A stretch of 33,612 nt of DNA. Source: Streptomyces sp. rh34 (GTDB taxonomy: Bacteria; Actinomycetota; Actinomycetes; Streptomycetales; Streptomycetaceae). This document shows, one piece after another, positions 1 through 7,691 of the stretch. Every line of letters starts with the position of its first letter. Position 1 is the stretch's first letter. The position numbers were made by a program, and so were the translations under genes. Under the pieces are notes generated by a model, which had not been told where the DNA came from, did not search any database, and was given only the letters and a program-made list of their open reading frames with translations. Location of the stretch: positions 1-33,612 of the forward strand of contig NZ_NTGZ01000053.1 of the NCBI RefSeq assembly GCF_002551245.1, read 5' to 3'.

Positions 1-36
1 CTTGCCAGCCCGCTCAGAGATGTGTATAAGAGACAG
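1..36 (+). other. Residual sequencing adapter (454 primer B + Nextera mosaic end)
   Basis: Bases 1-17 (CTTGCCAGCCCGCTCAG) match the 454 Titanium primer B lacking its first two bases. Bases 18-36 (AGATGTGTATAAGAGACAG) are exactly the 19-bp Tn5/Nextera mosaic end. This is library-preparation sequence, not genome, so genomic sequence begins at about base 37. Translating across it gives the familiar contaminant peptides MYKRQ (plus strand) and VSYTHL (minus strand). It marks an untrimmed contig end. Confidence 0.97.
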
Positions 37-732
37 GTGCTGGTGGTCCCGGTGCTCGCCCGCCCCGGGGGCCGCCGCGTGCTTCCCCCGCGGGCCCTCC
101 GCCTCCGCGTCCCGGTGCCGGCCATCGACGGCCGCCTGACGCTTCCGGACCGCCTCCACCGTCCGGCGGGTCTCCTGGAGCGCCGCGTTGCGCGTGAGGT
201 TCATCAGGGCCTCGTCCGCGCGCCGGTACGACTCGGGGGTCGGCGTGGACCGTGCGGGCAGCAGCTCCTTGGGGGTCGCGGCCTCGATGGCGAGCTGCCG
301 ACGGCCCTCCAGCGCACTGGCCCGCTCGGTCTCGGCGTTGGCGTAGCGGCGCAGCAGTCCGGCGTGCTCCCCGCGCAGCCCCGCGAGCTCGACGCGCTTG
401 CGGCGGAGCTTGGTCTCCAGACGGGTGCGCAGCGCGCGCGACTCCTCCAGATCCTGCTCCAGCTCGGCTATCCGCTCCTCGGCCCGCCATTCGTCACGGG
501 CACGGGCCCGGGTCAGCTCGGCGACCCGCAGCCCCGCCTCCCGGTCCCAGCTGCGCATCAGATACGCGCCGGTGACGGCGGCGGCCGCCACGGCGGCCAC
601 CAGCCCGCGCAGGACCAGGGGTTCGGCCAGGAGCCAGGCGCCGGCGGCACCGACGACCGACACTCCCGCCACCACGGAGGGGGGCAGGATTCTGTGGAGG
701 GGCGGCGAATGGCGGTGGCGTCCACGTGGCAT
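37..732 (-). CDS. Membrane-anchored coiled-coil protein, C-terminus missing
   Basis: This frame stays open for 232 codons from ATG 730-732 to the adapter junction, so the 3' end is missing. The product begins MPRGRHRHSPPLHRILPP. Two hydrophobic segments follow: about residues 19-34 (SVVAGVSVVGAAGAWLL) and 39-57 (VLRGLVAAVAAAAVTGAYL). A long charged, Glu/Arg-rich stretch then carries heptad-like spacing (RAEERIAELEQDLEESR, LETKLRRKRVELAGLR), typical of a coiled coil, and the visible end is Gly/His/Pro-rich and probably disordered. I recognise the architecture as a small secreted or membrane protein common in Streptomyces but cannot name a function. Competing frames on both strands here lack this organisation or read into adapter. 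Confidence 0.72.
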
Positions 733-762
733 GGCCTGAAATTTACCGTGTGTACGGGCCAC

Positions 763-815
763 TTGGGGGGCCGCCCGGCAATCTGTTCCCCGCCGGTTAC
801 CTCGCGGCCCCCCAA
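763..815 (-). terminator. Probable terminator of the osmoprotectant importer operon
   Basis: A perfect 12-bp stem pairs TTGGGGGGCCGC (763-774) with GCGGCCCCCCAA (804-815). Its 29-base loop holds a smaller nested CCGGC/GCCGG pairing. It lies 59 bases past the binding-protein stop codon on the minus strand and before the next minus-strand gene. There is no clear U-tract, which is usual for actinobacterial terminators. Confidence 0.55.
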
Positions 816-873
816 AGGCCCTCCACCCGGCCCTTTACCCGGTGATCGAGCACCACTGCTCCGGGATCGAGCA

Positions 874-1845
874 CTACTTCTTGATCAGGTCCTTCGACTC
901 CAGATACGCCTTGGCCACATCGGCCGGCTTGGCGCGCTCGGCGTCGACCTTCCGGTTCAACTCCGCGAGATCTTCCGTGGTGAGCGTGGAAGTGAGCTTG
1001 CCGAGGGCGTCGGCGATCTCCGGCGCGCCCGCGTCCTCGGCATTCAGAACAGGAAGGACGTTGTCCGCGTTCTGGAGCTTCTTGTCGTCCTCCAGGAACA
1101 CCAGTCCGTCCAGCACCGCGTCCGTGGTGGTCGTCAGGACCAGCTGGACCTTGCCGTCGCGAACGGCCTGCTTGGACTGCGGGGTGCCGACGCCCTTGGG
1201 GTCGATACCGGTGACGTCGATGCCGTACGTCTTCTTCAGACCGGGCGCGCAGAACGGCCGCACCTCGCACTCGTCGCCCGCAGCGATCTTGACCTTGATC
1301 TTCGACTTCCCCAGATCGGAAAGTGTCGTGAGGTTGTTCTTCTCGGCGAATTCCTCCGAGACCGCGAAGGCGTTCTGGTCGACGGCCTTCCCCACCGGGA
1401 GGACCTTGAGTCCCAGCGGCCCGGCGAGCTTTTCCAGCGCGGCCACCGTGGCGGCGGCGTCACCGGAGGCCACGGGCTCGGCCTGGGCCTTCTTGGCCCC
1501 GTTGACCTTGGCGTTGAGGAATTCGGCGATGGTGGCGGCGTACTCCGGTACGACGTCGATCTCGCCCTTCTCCAGCGAGGGCTCGTACAGCTCACGGTTC
1601 TTCACCGTGGTGACCGAGGTGCTGTATCCTGCGTCGTCCAGGATCTGCGCGTACAGCTCGGCGAGCACCTTGGACTCGGTGAACGAGGCCGAGCCGACGA
1701 CCAGGGAGCCCTTCTCGCCGTCGCCGGCCGAGGAGCCCGAGCCGCCCTTCTCCTTCTCCAGGCTGTCGCCGCCGCAGGCCGCGAGCGACCCGGCCAGCGC
1801 CACCATGCCGACGACCGCTCCAGCTATCCGCGAGGTCCTGCTCAT
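874..1845 (-). CDS. Quaternary-amine ABC importer, substrate-binding lipoprotein
   Basis: The 323-residue product starts with a lipoprotein signal: a basic N-terminus (MSRTSR), a hydrophobic core and a lipobox ending LAAC with Cys about 24, so the mature protein should be lipid-anchored outside the membrane. A Gly/Ser linker precedes an OpuAC/ProX-type binding domain; recognisable stretches include LVVGSASFTESKVLAELYAQ, KGEIDVVPEYAATIAEFL and ALGKLTSTLTTEDLAELNRK. The family captures glycine betaine, choline, carnitine or related osmoprotectants; the exact ligand cannot be read from sequence. ATG follows GGAG. The gene lies 84 bases downstream of the second permease on the same strand and is probably cotranscribed with both permeases. 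Confidence 0.9.
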   Translation of the reverse strand: MSRTSRIAGAVVGMVALAGSLAACGGDSLEKEKGGSGSSAGDGEKGSLVVGSASFTESKVLAELYAQILDDAGYSTSVTTVKNRELYEPSLEKGEIDVVPEYAATIAEFLNAKVNGAKKAQAEPVASGDAAATVAALEKLAGPLGLKVLPVGKAVDQNAFAVSEEFAEKNNLTTLSDLGKSKIKVKIAAGDECEVRPFCAPGLKKTYGIDVTGIDPKGVGTPQSKQAVRDGKVQLVLTTTTDAVLDGLVFLEDDKKLQNADNVLPVLNAEDAGAPEIADALGKLTSTLTTEDLAELNRKVDAERAKPADVAKAYLESKDLIKK

Positions 1846-1929
1846 ATGCGTTGTTCTCCGTCCGAACAGATGAAAAGTGACCAGAAGTAAAGTGACCGGC
1901 TGAAAGTGAGCCGGAAGACAGGTGCGCCC

Positions 1930-2604
1930 TCACGCGGGGCGGCGACGGCGCAGCGGTGACAGCAGCCGGTCCAGCCCCACCAGCGCCCCTTCCACCAGCA
2001 GGGCGAGGCCGGCGACCAGGACGGCGCCCGCGAAGACCTGGGCGGTGTCGTAGGTGTTGAACCCGGCGGTGATGATCCGGCCGAGACCGCCGAGGCCGAC
2101 CATCGCGGCGATCGACGCGGTGGCCACGACCTGGACGGCGGCTGACCGCAGCCCGGTCATGATCATCGGGTAGGCGAGCGGCAGCTCGACCCGGACGAAG
2201 AGCTGCCCGCCCGACATCCCCATGCCGCGCGCGGCCTCCACCACGGCCCGGTCCACCTCCCGCATCCCGACATAGGCGTTGGTCAGCAACGGCGGCACCG
2301 CGAACAGCACCAGCGCGATGATGGTGGGCCAGTACCCCGAGTTGCGCAGGGGCGTGACCATGAACAGGGCCAGCACCGCGAAGACCGGGACGGCCCGCCC
2401 CACGTTGGAGATGTTCACCGCGAGCGCACCGCCCCTGCCGATGTGCCCCAGATACAGGGCGAGTGGCAGGGCTATCGCGCAGGCCACCGCGAGGGCGACC
2501 CCGCTCACGTACAGATGCTCGCCGAGCCGGTGCGCGGCCCCGCCGTCGCCCGACCAGTTGGCCCCGGTGGTCAGCCAGGTCCAGGCATCGCCGATGACTC
2601 CCAC
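1930..2604 (-). CDS. Quaternary-amine ABC importer, permease 2
   Basis: This 224-residue integral membrane protein is of the BPD_transp_1 type, about the usual size for OpuCD-like subunits. Its EAA loop, which contacts the ATPase, is visible as VEAARGMGMSGGQLF followed by VELPLAYPMI. It has several hydrophobic helices and ends in a basic tail (LRRRRPA). The start is GTG at 2602-2604, only 3 bases after the stop of the upstream permease, so the two are translationally coupled. It should pair with the 2608-3378 product to form the heterodimeric channel. Confidence 0.9.
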   Translation of the reverse strand: MGVIGDAWTWLTTGANWSGDGGAAHRLGEHLYVSGVALAVACAIALPLALYLGHIGRGGALAVNISNVGRAVPVFAVLALFMVTPLRNSGYWPTIIALVLFAVPPLLTNAYVGMREVDRAVVEAARGMGMSGGQLFVRVELPLAYPMIMTGLRSAAVQVVATASIAAMVGLGGLGRIITAGFNTYDTAQVFAGAVLVAGLALLVEGALVGLDRLLSPLRRRRPA

Positions 2605-2607
2605 GGG

Positions 2608-3378
2608 TCAGCCCGCCTCCACCTTCGCCGGGGCGGGCAGGCCCGCCGGTCCGCCCGGTCCGTCCGGGCCCGCCCGCCTGTCCCCGCCCGTCCCGGGCGT
2701 CCGGGACGCCCCGGATATCCGGGTCCACGGCGTCAGCACCCGCTGGAGGCCGAGCAGCAGCAGGTCCGCCGCCACCGCGAGCAGTACGCACAGGACCGAG
2801 GCGGCGAGCACCTGGGCCTTGAAGAAGCTGGGCAGCGCGTCCTCGATGAGATTGCCGAGGCCCCCCTTGCCGACGAGCGAGCCGACCGTGGTCAGCGCGA
2901 CCGTCGACACGGTGGCTATCCGCAGCCCCGCCATCACCGCGGGCAGCGCCAGCGGGAGCTCCACCTCCCACAGCAGCCGCGCCGGCCCGTACCCCATGCC
3001 CCGGGCCGCGTCCCGGGCCTCCCGCGGCACCGCTTCGAGCCCGGCCAGGATGTTGCGTACGAGGATGGTCAGCGAATAGAGCACCAGGCCCGTGACGACG
3101 AGCGCGGCCGACAGTCCGAACAGGGGCAGCAGCAACGAGAACATCGCCAGCGAGGGCACGGTGTAGAGCACGGTCGTCAGCCCGAGCACGGGTCCGGCGA
3201 ACCGTCGGCCCCGGCGGGCGAGCAGCGCCAGCGGAAAGGCCACCGCGAGCCCGATCAGCACCGAGACCACCGTGATCCCGATGTGCTGCACGGTCGCATC
3301 GGTCAACTCCTGGCTGCGGGAGCGCAGATACTCCCCGCAGATCCAGTCGTTCGTCACCAGGCAGTTCTGCTCGGCCAT
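2608..3378 (-). CDS. Quaternary-amine ABC importer, permease 1
   Basis: The 256-residue product has the MetI/OpuCB-type permease fold. An N-terminal segment with two Cys residues (NCLVTNDWICGEYL) precedes the hydrophobic helices. The EAA loop reads AVPREARDAARGMGYG and is followed by VELPLALPAVMAGLRIATVS. The C-terminal 40 residues are Gly/Pro-rich and probably disordered. The start is well fixed: ATG 3376-3378 has AGGAGGTG about 7 bases upstream. It is the first gene of the minus-strand half of the importer, and its promoter must lie in the divergent gap shared with the ATPase gene. Confidence 0.9.
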   Translation of the reverse strand: MAEQNCLVTNDWICGEYLRSRSQELTDATVQHIGITVVSVLIGLAVAFPLALLARRGRRFAGPVLGLTTVLYTVPSLAMFSLLLPLFGLSAALVVTGLVLYSLTILVRNILAGLEAVPREARDAARGMGYGPARLLWEVELPLALPAVMAGLRIATVSTVALTTVGSLVGKGGLGNLIEDALPSFFKAQVLAASVLCVLLAVAADLLLLGLQRVLTPWTRISGASRTPGTGGDRRAGPDGPGGPAGLPAPAKVEAG

Positions 3379-3402
3379 CCGCCCCCACCTCCTGTTTTCG
3401 CC

Positions 3403-3462
3403 CGTAGTCCCGGATTCCGTCGTTCCGGACCTCGTCGTTCCGGACCACGGCGGCCCGGATCA
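3403..3462. repeat. Four degenerate 15-bp tandem repeats in the divergent importer promoter
   Basis: Consecutive 15-base units start at 3403, 3418, 3433 and 3448. The middle two share 13 of 13 core bases (CGTCGTTCCGGAC); the outer two are degenerate (CGTAGTCCCGGAT, CGGCGGCCCGGAT). They fill the middle of the 196-base gap between the permease operon and the ATPase gene. They could bind a regulator of both transcription units or be a simple slippage expansion; the sequence does not decide. No clear -35/-10 pair was found in the gap. Confidence 0.65.
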
Positions 3463-3574
3463 CCGCCGGATCGAACTGACGACTGGCGAGCCTATCCTCG
3501 ACCACTGACATTCGCGGAGGCTGTCGTATTCCGGCAACATGCCCTTCACAGAACGCCCTCCACAATGGGGAACC

Positions 3575-4780
3575 ATGATCCGTTTCGAGCATGTCACCAA
3601 GCGGTACGCCGACGGCACCACCGCCGTCGACGACCTTTCCTTCGAGGTCGCCGAGGGTGAACTGGTCACGCTCGTCGGGCCTTCCGGTTGCGGCAAGACG
3701 ACCACCATGAAGATGGTGAACCGGCTGATCGAACCGACCGAGGGCGGGATATTCCTCGACGGGGACGACATATCCACCATCGATCCCGTCCGACTGCGCC
3801 GCCGCATCGGCTATGTGATCCAGCAGGTGGGGCTCTTCCCGCACAAGACGGTGCTGGAGAACACCGCGACCGTTCCCCATCTGTTGGGCTGGAAGCGCGG
3901 AAAGGGACGCGAACGCGCCGCCGAACTCCTCGACCTCGTCGGACTCGACCCTTCCGTTTATGGCGACCGCTATCCGGAACAGCTTTCCGGCGGTCAGCGT
4001 CAACGCGTGGGCGTGGCCCGCGCCTTGGCCGCCAATCCACCCGTTCTCCTGATGGACGAGCCATTCGGTGCGGTCGATCCGGTGGTCCGCGAACACCTCC
4101 AGAACGAATTCCTGAAACTCCAGGCCCAGGTGCGCAAGACCGTGCTGTTCGTCACGCACGACATCGAGGAGGCCGTCCGGCTCGGCGACCGGATCGCCGT
4201 CTACGGGCAGGGCCGCATCGAGCAGTTCGACTCCCCCGCCACCGTGCTCGGAGCCCCCGCGACCCCGTACGTGGCCGACTTCGTCGGCGCGGACCGCGGG
4301 CTCAAGCGGCTCTCGGTGACGCCCATCGAGGAGAGCGACCTCGACCAGCCGCCGGTCGTCCACCTCGACGACCCGCTGGCCACGGCCACCGAACGGCTCA
4401 GATCCCAGGGCGCGCGCTGGGCGGTCGTCCTGGACAGCCGGGACAACCTCCACGGCTGGATCCCCGCCGACGCGAGGGCCGACGCGGCATCCGGCGGCGT
4501 GCCGGACACCGCCAAGGGCGCCGTCCGCGCACACGCCCGCCGGATGGAGGCCTGGCTCCCGCTCGGCGCCCCCCTCAAGCAGGCCTTCGCCACCATGCTC
4601 CAGCACGACGCGGGCTGGATCGCCGTCATCGACAAGGAGAGCGAGGGCCGCTTCCTCGGCGTACTGACCCCCGCCCGGCTGCACGAGGCGCTGCGCCGCT
4701 CGATCGACGCGGACGCCCAGGACGTACCGCGCGCCGAGGTCGCCGTGGAGACGGTCGCGACGGTCGCCCGGACCACCTAG
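3575..4780 (+). CDS. Quaternary-amine ABC importer, ATP-binding protein with CBS domains
   Basis: The 401-residue product drives osmoprotectant uptake at the inner face of the membrane. Nucleotide-binding motifs are complete: Walker A GPSGCGKTTT, Q-loop VIQQVG, signature LSGGQRQRVGVARAL, Walker B VLLMDEPFGAVD and switch histidine in FVTHDIEEA. The C-terminal 140 residues form a CBS-type regulatory region (LDDPLATATERLRSQGARWAVVL; later PLGAPLKQAFATMLQHDAGW), which in OpuA-type ATPases senses ionic strength or nucleotides. I chose ATG 3575 (MIRFEHVTKRYADG) because GGGGA lies 5-6 bases upstream; an in-frame ATG at 3539 would add 12 unconserved residues. It is divergent from its permease and binding-protein genes. 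Confidence 0.92.
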   Translation: MIRFEHVTKRYADGTTAVDDLSFEVAEGELVTLVGPSGCGKTTTMKMVNRLIEPTEGGIFLDGDDISTIDPVRLRRRIGYVIQQVGLFPHKTVLENTATVPHLLGWKRGKGRERAAELLDLVGLDPSVYGDRYPEQLSGGQRQRVGVARALAANPPVLLMDEPFGAVDPVVREHLQNEFLKLQAQVRKTVLFVTHDIEEAVRLGDRIAVYGQGRIEQFDSPATVLGAPATPYVADFVGADRGLKRLSVTPIEESDLDQPPVVHLDDPLATATERLRSQGARWAVVLDSRDNLHGWIPADARADAASGGVPDTAKGAVRAHARRMEAWLPLGAPLKQAFATMLQHDAGWIAVIDKESEGRFLGVLTPARLHEALRRSIDADAQDVPRAEVAVETVATVARTT

Positions 4781-4808
4781 GTGTGTTGTCCGGACAGGTT
4801 GGTGACGC

Positions 4809-4855
4809 ATCCGGCCCGGCCCGAGTGATTCCGTAGGTCCCGTACCGGGCCGGAT
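4809..4855 (+). terminator. Candidate terminator after the importer ATPase gene
   Basis: A perfect 11-bp inverted repeat pairs ATCCGGCCCGG (4809-4819) with CCGGGCCGGAT (4845-4855) across a 25-base loop, 28 bases beyond the ATPase stop codon. No U-tract follows. Confidence 0.45.
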
Positions 4856-4873
4856 TCGGGAAATTTCCGGAAT
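4854..4873. promoter_or_regulatory. 20-bp near-perfect palindrome upstream of the MprF-like gene
   Basis: ATTCGGGAAATTTCCGGAAT is symmetric in 9 of 10 base pairs around its centre. It is AT-rich at the core, unlike its surroundings, and lies 104 bases before the next start codon. It abuts the preceding inverted repeat. An operator for a dimeric regulator is possible; part of the termination structure is the alternative. Confidence 0.35.
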
Positions 4874-4977
4874 GTGGGTGAACCCGCGCTCCACAACCCA
4901 CGTCCTAGAGGGCGCACATCGTCCGTGGGGCTCCGGCCGGCGGACTCAAGGAATCTCTCGCGAAGCCACGGGAAGCG

Positions 4978-6807
4978 ATGTCTGTCACGCCAGATGGGGA
5001 TAGTTCGGTGTCGGTTCCGCAGCGCGTCCGCCGGTTGCTCCGCGGGCCGCGCCCCGAATCCGTACCGGCGCTCGTCGGTACCGCCTGCACCGTCGTCGGC
5101 CTGATCGACATCGCCGCCGGGGTCTTCCCCCGCTTCCGGCACAGCCGGATGCACACCCTCGCCGAGGTGCTCCCCGGGGCGCTCGGCCCGTTCGCCGCCG
5201 CGCTCTCGCTCAGCGCGGGCATGCTGCTGCTCCTGCTCGCACACGGGCTGAAACGGCACAAGCGGCGGGCCTGGCGCGCGGCGGTGATCCTGCTGCCCGC
5301 GGGGGCCGTGGCCCAGTTCACGTACCGCCACTCGATCGTCGGGGTGCTCGTCTCCCTGGCCCTCTGCTGGCTGCTGGTACGCCACCGGGACCAGTTCCGG
5401 GCGCTGCCCGACCCCCGCAGCCGCTGGCGCGCCCTCGCCAACTTCGTCCTGCTCGGAGCCGGTTCGCTGGGACTCGGGCTGATCATCGTGAGCGTCCACC
5501 CCGGCCGGGTCGTCGGCGACCCGTCCATCGCCGACCGCCTCCAGCACGTGCTGTACGGCCTGTTCGGCGTCGAGGGGCCCGTCGACTACGCCGGGCGCAC
5601 CGGCTGGACCGTGGCCTACTCGCTGGGCGCGCTCGGCCTGCTCACCGCCGTCACCACCATCTACCTCGCCTTCCGCCCCGAACACCCTGCCGCCCGCCTC
5701 ACCGAGGACGACGAGAGCCGGCTGCGGGCCCTGCTGGAGCGGCACGGCGGCCGGGACTCGCTCGGCCACTTCGCGCTCCGCCGCGACAAGGGCGTCGTCT
5801 TCTCCCCCAGCGGCAAGGCCGCCGTCTGCTACCGGGTCGTCTCCGGGGTGATGCTGGCCGGCGGCGACCCCATCGGCGACGTGGAGGCCTGGCCGGGCGC
5901 GATCGAACGGTTCATGGACGAGGCGCAGGCGCACTCCTGGGCCCCCGCCGTGATGGGCTGCAGCGAGACCGGCGGCCAGGTCTGGACCCGGGAGACCGGA
6001 CTCACCGCCCTGGAACTGGGCGACGAGGCGGTGGTGGACGCAGCGGATTTCTCCCTCGCCGGACGGGCCATGCGGAACGTGCGCCAGATGGTCAAGCGCA
6101 TCGAACGAGGCGGCTACGAGACCCGGGTCCGGCGGGCACGTGACATCGGCGACACCGAACTGGACCGGATCCGCCGCGCCGCCGCCGACTGGCGCGGCAC
6201 CGACACCGAGCGCGGCTTCTCCATGGCGCTGGGCCGGATCGGCGACCCGGCCGACGGCGACTGCGTGATCGCCACCGCCCACTTGCCCGGCTCCGGTACG
6301 ACGGACTCCCCACACGGCGACCTGAAGGCGGTCCTCCACTTCGTCCCCTGGGGGCGCGACGGCATGTCCCTGGAGCTGATGCGCCGCGACCGCTCGGCCG
6401 ACCCCGGCATGAACGAGCTGCTGATCGTCGCCTCACTCCAGGCCGCCGAGAAGCTCGGCGTCGCCCGGGTCTCGCTGAACTTCGCCATGTTCCGCTCCGC
6501 GCTGGCCCGCGGCGAGCGGCTCGGCGCGGGGCCGGTGCTGCGCCGCTGGCGCGGGCTGCTGATCTTCCTGTCGCGCTGGTTCCAGATCGAGTCGCTGTAC
6601 AAGTTCAACGCCAAGTTCGAGCCCCGCTGGGAGCCCCGCTTCGTGGTCTTCCGCACCAGCCGCGACCTGCCCCGCATCGGGATCGCGGCGATGCGGGCGG
6701 AGGGCTTCGTGAACCTCTCGCTGCCCCACCCGTTCCGCCCGCGCCGCCCGCGCCCGTGCGGCCACACGCTCCACGGCGCCCAGGAGCACGACGTACGCGC
6801 GGCCTGA
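4978..6807 (+). CDS. MprF/LysX-like membrane protein with DUF2156 acyltransferase domain
   Basis: The 609-residue product has about six hydrophobic helices in its first 235 residues (for example LVGTACTVVGLIDIAAGVF, FVLLGAGSLGLGLIIVSV). A cytoplasmic DUF2156 domain (roughly 245-590) follows, with a GNAT-like fold as in MprF and LysX. Visible marks are MLAGGDPIGDVEAWPGAIER, NELLIVASLQAAEKLG and KFNAKFEPRWEPRFVVF. The family transfers an aminoacyl group, usually lysine, from tRNA to phosphatidylglycerol, lowering surface charge and protecting against cationic peptides. No lysyl-tRNA synthetase domain is fused, unlike full LysX. The start is ATG 4978 after GGGAAG; GTG 5008 is an alternative. The amino acid transferred is an inference from the family. 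Confidence 0.8.
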   Translation: MSVTPDGDSSVSVPQRVRRLLRGPRPESVPALVGTACTVVGLIDIAAGVFPRFRHSRMHTLAEVLPGALGPFAAALSLSAGMLLLLLAHGLKRHKRRAWRAAVILLPAGAVAQFTYRHSIVGVLVSLALCWLLVRHRDQFRALPDPRSRWRALANFVLLGAGSLGLGLIIVSVHPGRVVGDPSIADRLQHVLYGLFGVEGPVDYAGRTGWTVAYSLGALGLLTAVTTIYLAFRPEHPAARLTEDDESRLRALLERHGGRDSLGHFALRRDKGVVFSPSGKAAVCYRVVSGVMLAGGDPIGDVEAWPGAIERFMDEAQAHSWAPAVMGCSETGGQVWTRETGLTALELGDEAVVDAADFSLAGRAMRNVRQMVKRIERGGYETRVRRARDIGDTELDRIRRAAADWRGTDTERGFSMALGRIGDPADGDCVIATAHLPGSGTTDSPHGDLKAVLHFVPWGRDGMSLELMRRDRSADPGMNELLIVASLQAAEKLGVARVSLNFAMFRSALARGERLGAGPVLRRWRGLLIFLSRWFQIESLYKFNAKFEPRWEPRFVVFRTSRDLPRIGIAAMRAEGFVNLSLPHPFRPRRPRPCGHTLHGAQEHDVRAA

Positions 6808-6818
6808 CGGACACCGCC

Positions 6819-6824
6819 TAGGCT
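6819..6824 (+). promoter_or_regulatory. Candidate -10 element for a leaderless folP transcript
   Basis: TAGGCT fits the actinomycete -10 pattern (TAGRRT) and ends 6 bases before the folP ATG, so transcription would begin at or next to the start codon. folP has no good Shine-Dalgarno, which agrees with a leaderless mRNA. No convincing -35 sits 17-18 bases upstream, so support is moderate. Confidence 0.35.
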
Positions 6825-6830
6825 GGTGGT

Positions 6831-7691
6831 ATGAGTACGTCACGCACGCGGGGCACGGTCCGAGGACTGCCGGAGTGGGACCGCTGCGCGGTCATGGGGG
6901 TCGTCAACGTGACGCCCGACTCCTTCTCCGACGGCGGCCGCTGGTTCGACACCACGGCCGCGGTAAAACACGGTCTGCACCTGGTGTCCGAGGGCGCGGA
7001 CCTGGTGGACGTGGGCGGTGAGTCGACCCGTCCCGGCGCCAGCCGGGTGGACGAGGCCGAGGAGCTGCGCCGGGTCGTCCCGGTCGTGCGGGGACTGGCC
7101 TCCGAGGGCGTCACCGTCTCCGTGGACACCATGCGCGCCCGCGTCGCCGAGCAGGCCGTCGCCGCCGGGGCCGCCCTGGTCAACGACGTCAGCGGCGGCC
7201 TCGCCGACCCGGACATGATCCCGGCGGTCGCCGCCGCCGAGGTCCCGTTCGTCGTGATGCACTGGCGCGGCTTCAGCGAGTCGATGAACAGCCGCGCGGT
7301 GTACGGGGATGTGGTCGCCGAGGTCCTCGACGAGCTGCGGCAGCGGATGGACGCGGTGATCGCCGGCGGCGTCGACCCCGAGCGCGTCGTGATCGACCCC
7401 GGCCTCGGCTTCGCGAAGGACGCCGCCCACGACCTGTCGCTCGTCGCGCACCTGGCCGGCCTGCACACGCTGGGCCGTCCGCTGCTGGTGGCCGCCTCCC
7501 GCAAACGTTTCCTCGGGCACGTCCTGGCCGGGCCGGGCTCGGCCCCGCCGCCCGCCCGCGAACGCGACGCGGCGACCGCGGCCGTCTCCGCGCTGGCCGC
7601 GTCGGCCGGAGCCTGGGCGGTCCGGGTCCACGAGGTACGGGCCACCGCCGACGCCGTCCGCGTCGCCCGCGCGGTCGAGGGAGCCGCGTGA
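6831..7691 (+). CDS. folP: Dihydropteroate synthase
   Basis: The 286-residue enzyme condenses 6-hydroxymethyl-dihydropterin pyrophosphate with p-aminobenzoate to give dihydropteroate; it is the sulfonamide target. Motifs in order: VMGVVNVTPDSFSDGG near residue 22, DVGGESTRPGA near 61, VSVDTMRARVAEQAV, ALVNDVSGG, VIDPGLGFAKD, and the pterin/phosphate-binding ASRKRFLG near 222. Length is normal for the family. ATG 6831 is chosen because the conserved core follows at the expected distance. Its TGA overlaps the GTG of the next gene (GTGA), so the two are translationally coupled. This is the first gene of the plus-strand folate cluster. Confidence 0.97.
   Translation: MSTSRTRGTVRGLPEWDRCAVMGVVNVTPDSFSDGGRWFDTTAAVKHGLHLVSEGADLVDVGGESTRPGASRVDEAEELRRVVPVVRGLASEGVTVSVDTMRARVAEQAVAAGAALVNDVSGGLADPDMIPAVAAAEVPFVVMHWRGFSESMNSRAVYGDVVAEVLDELRQRMDAVIAGGVDPERVVIDPGLGFAKDAAHDLSLVAHLAGLHTLGRPLLVAASRKRFLGHVLAGPGSAPPPARERDAATAAVSALAASAGAWAVRVHEVRATADAVRVARAVEGAA

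Noticed and set aside
22..1890. A 622-codon plus-strand frame beginning in the adapter
   Set aside because: It starts with adapter-derived residues (MYKRQ), runs antisense to the binding-protein gene and has no recognisable domain.
1592..4894. An 1100-codon minus-strand frame
   Set aside because: It runs through both permease genes in another frame and antisense to the ATPase gene; its composition (Arg, Gly, Ala) is typical of GC-rich shadow frames.
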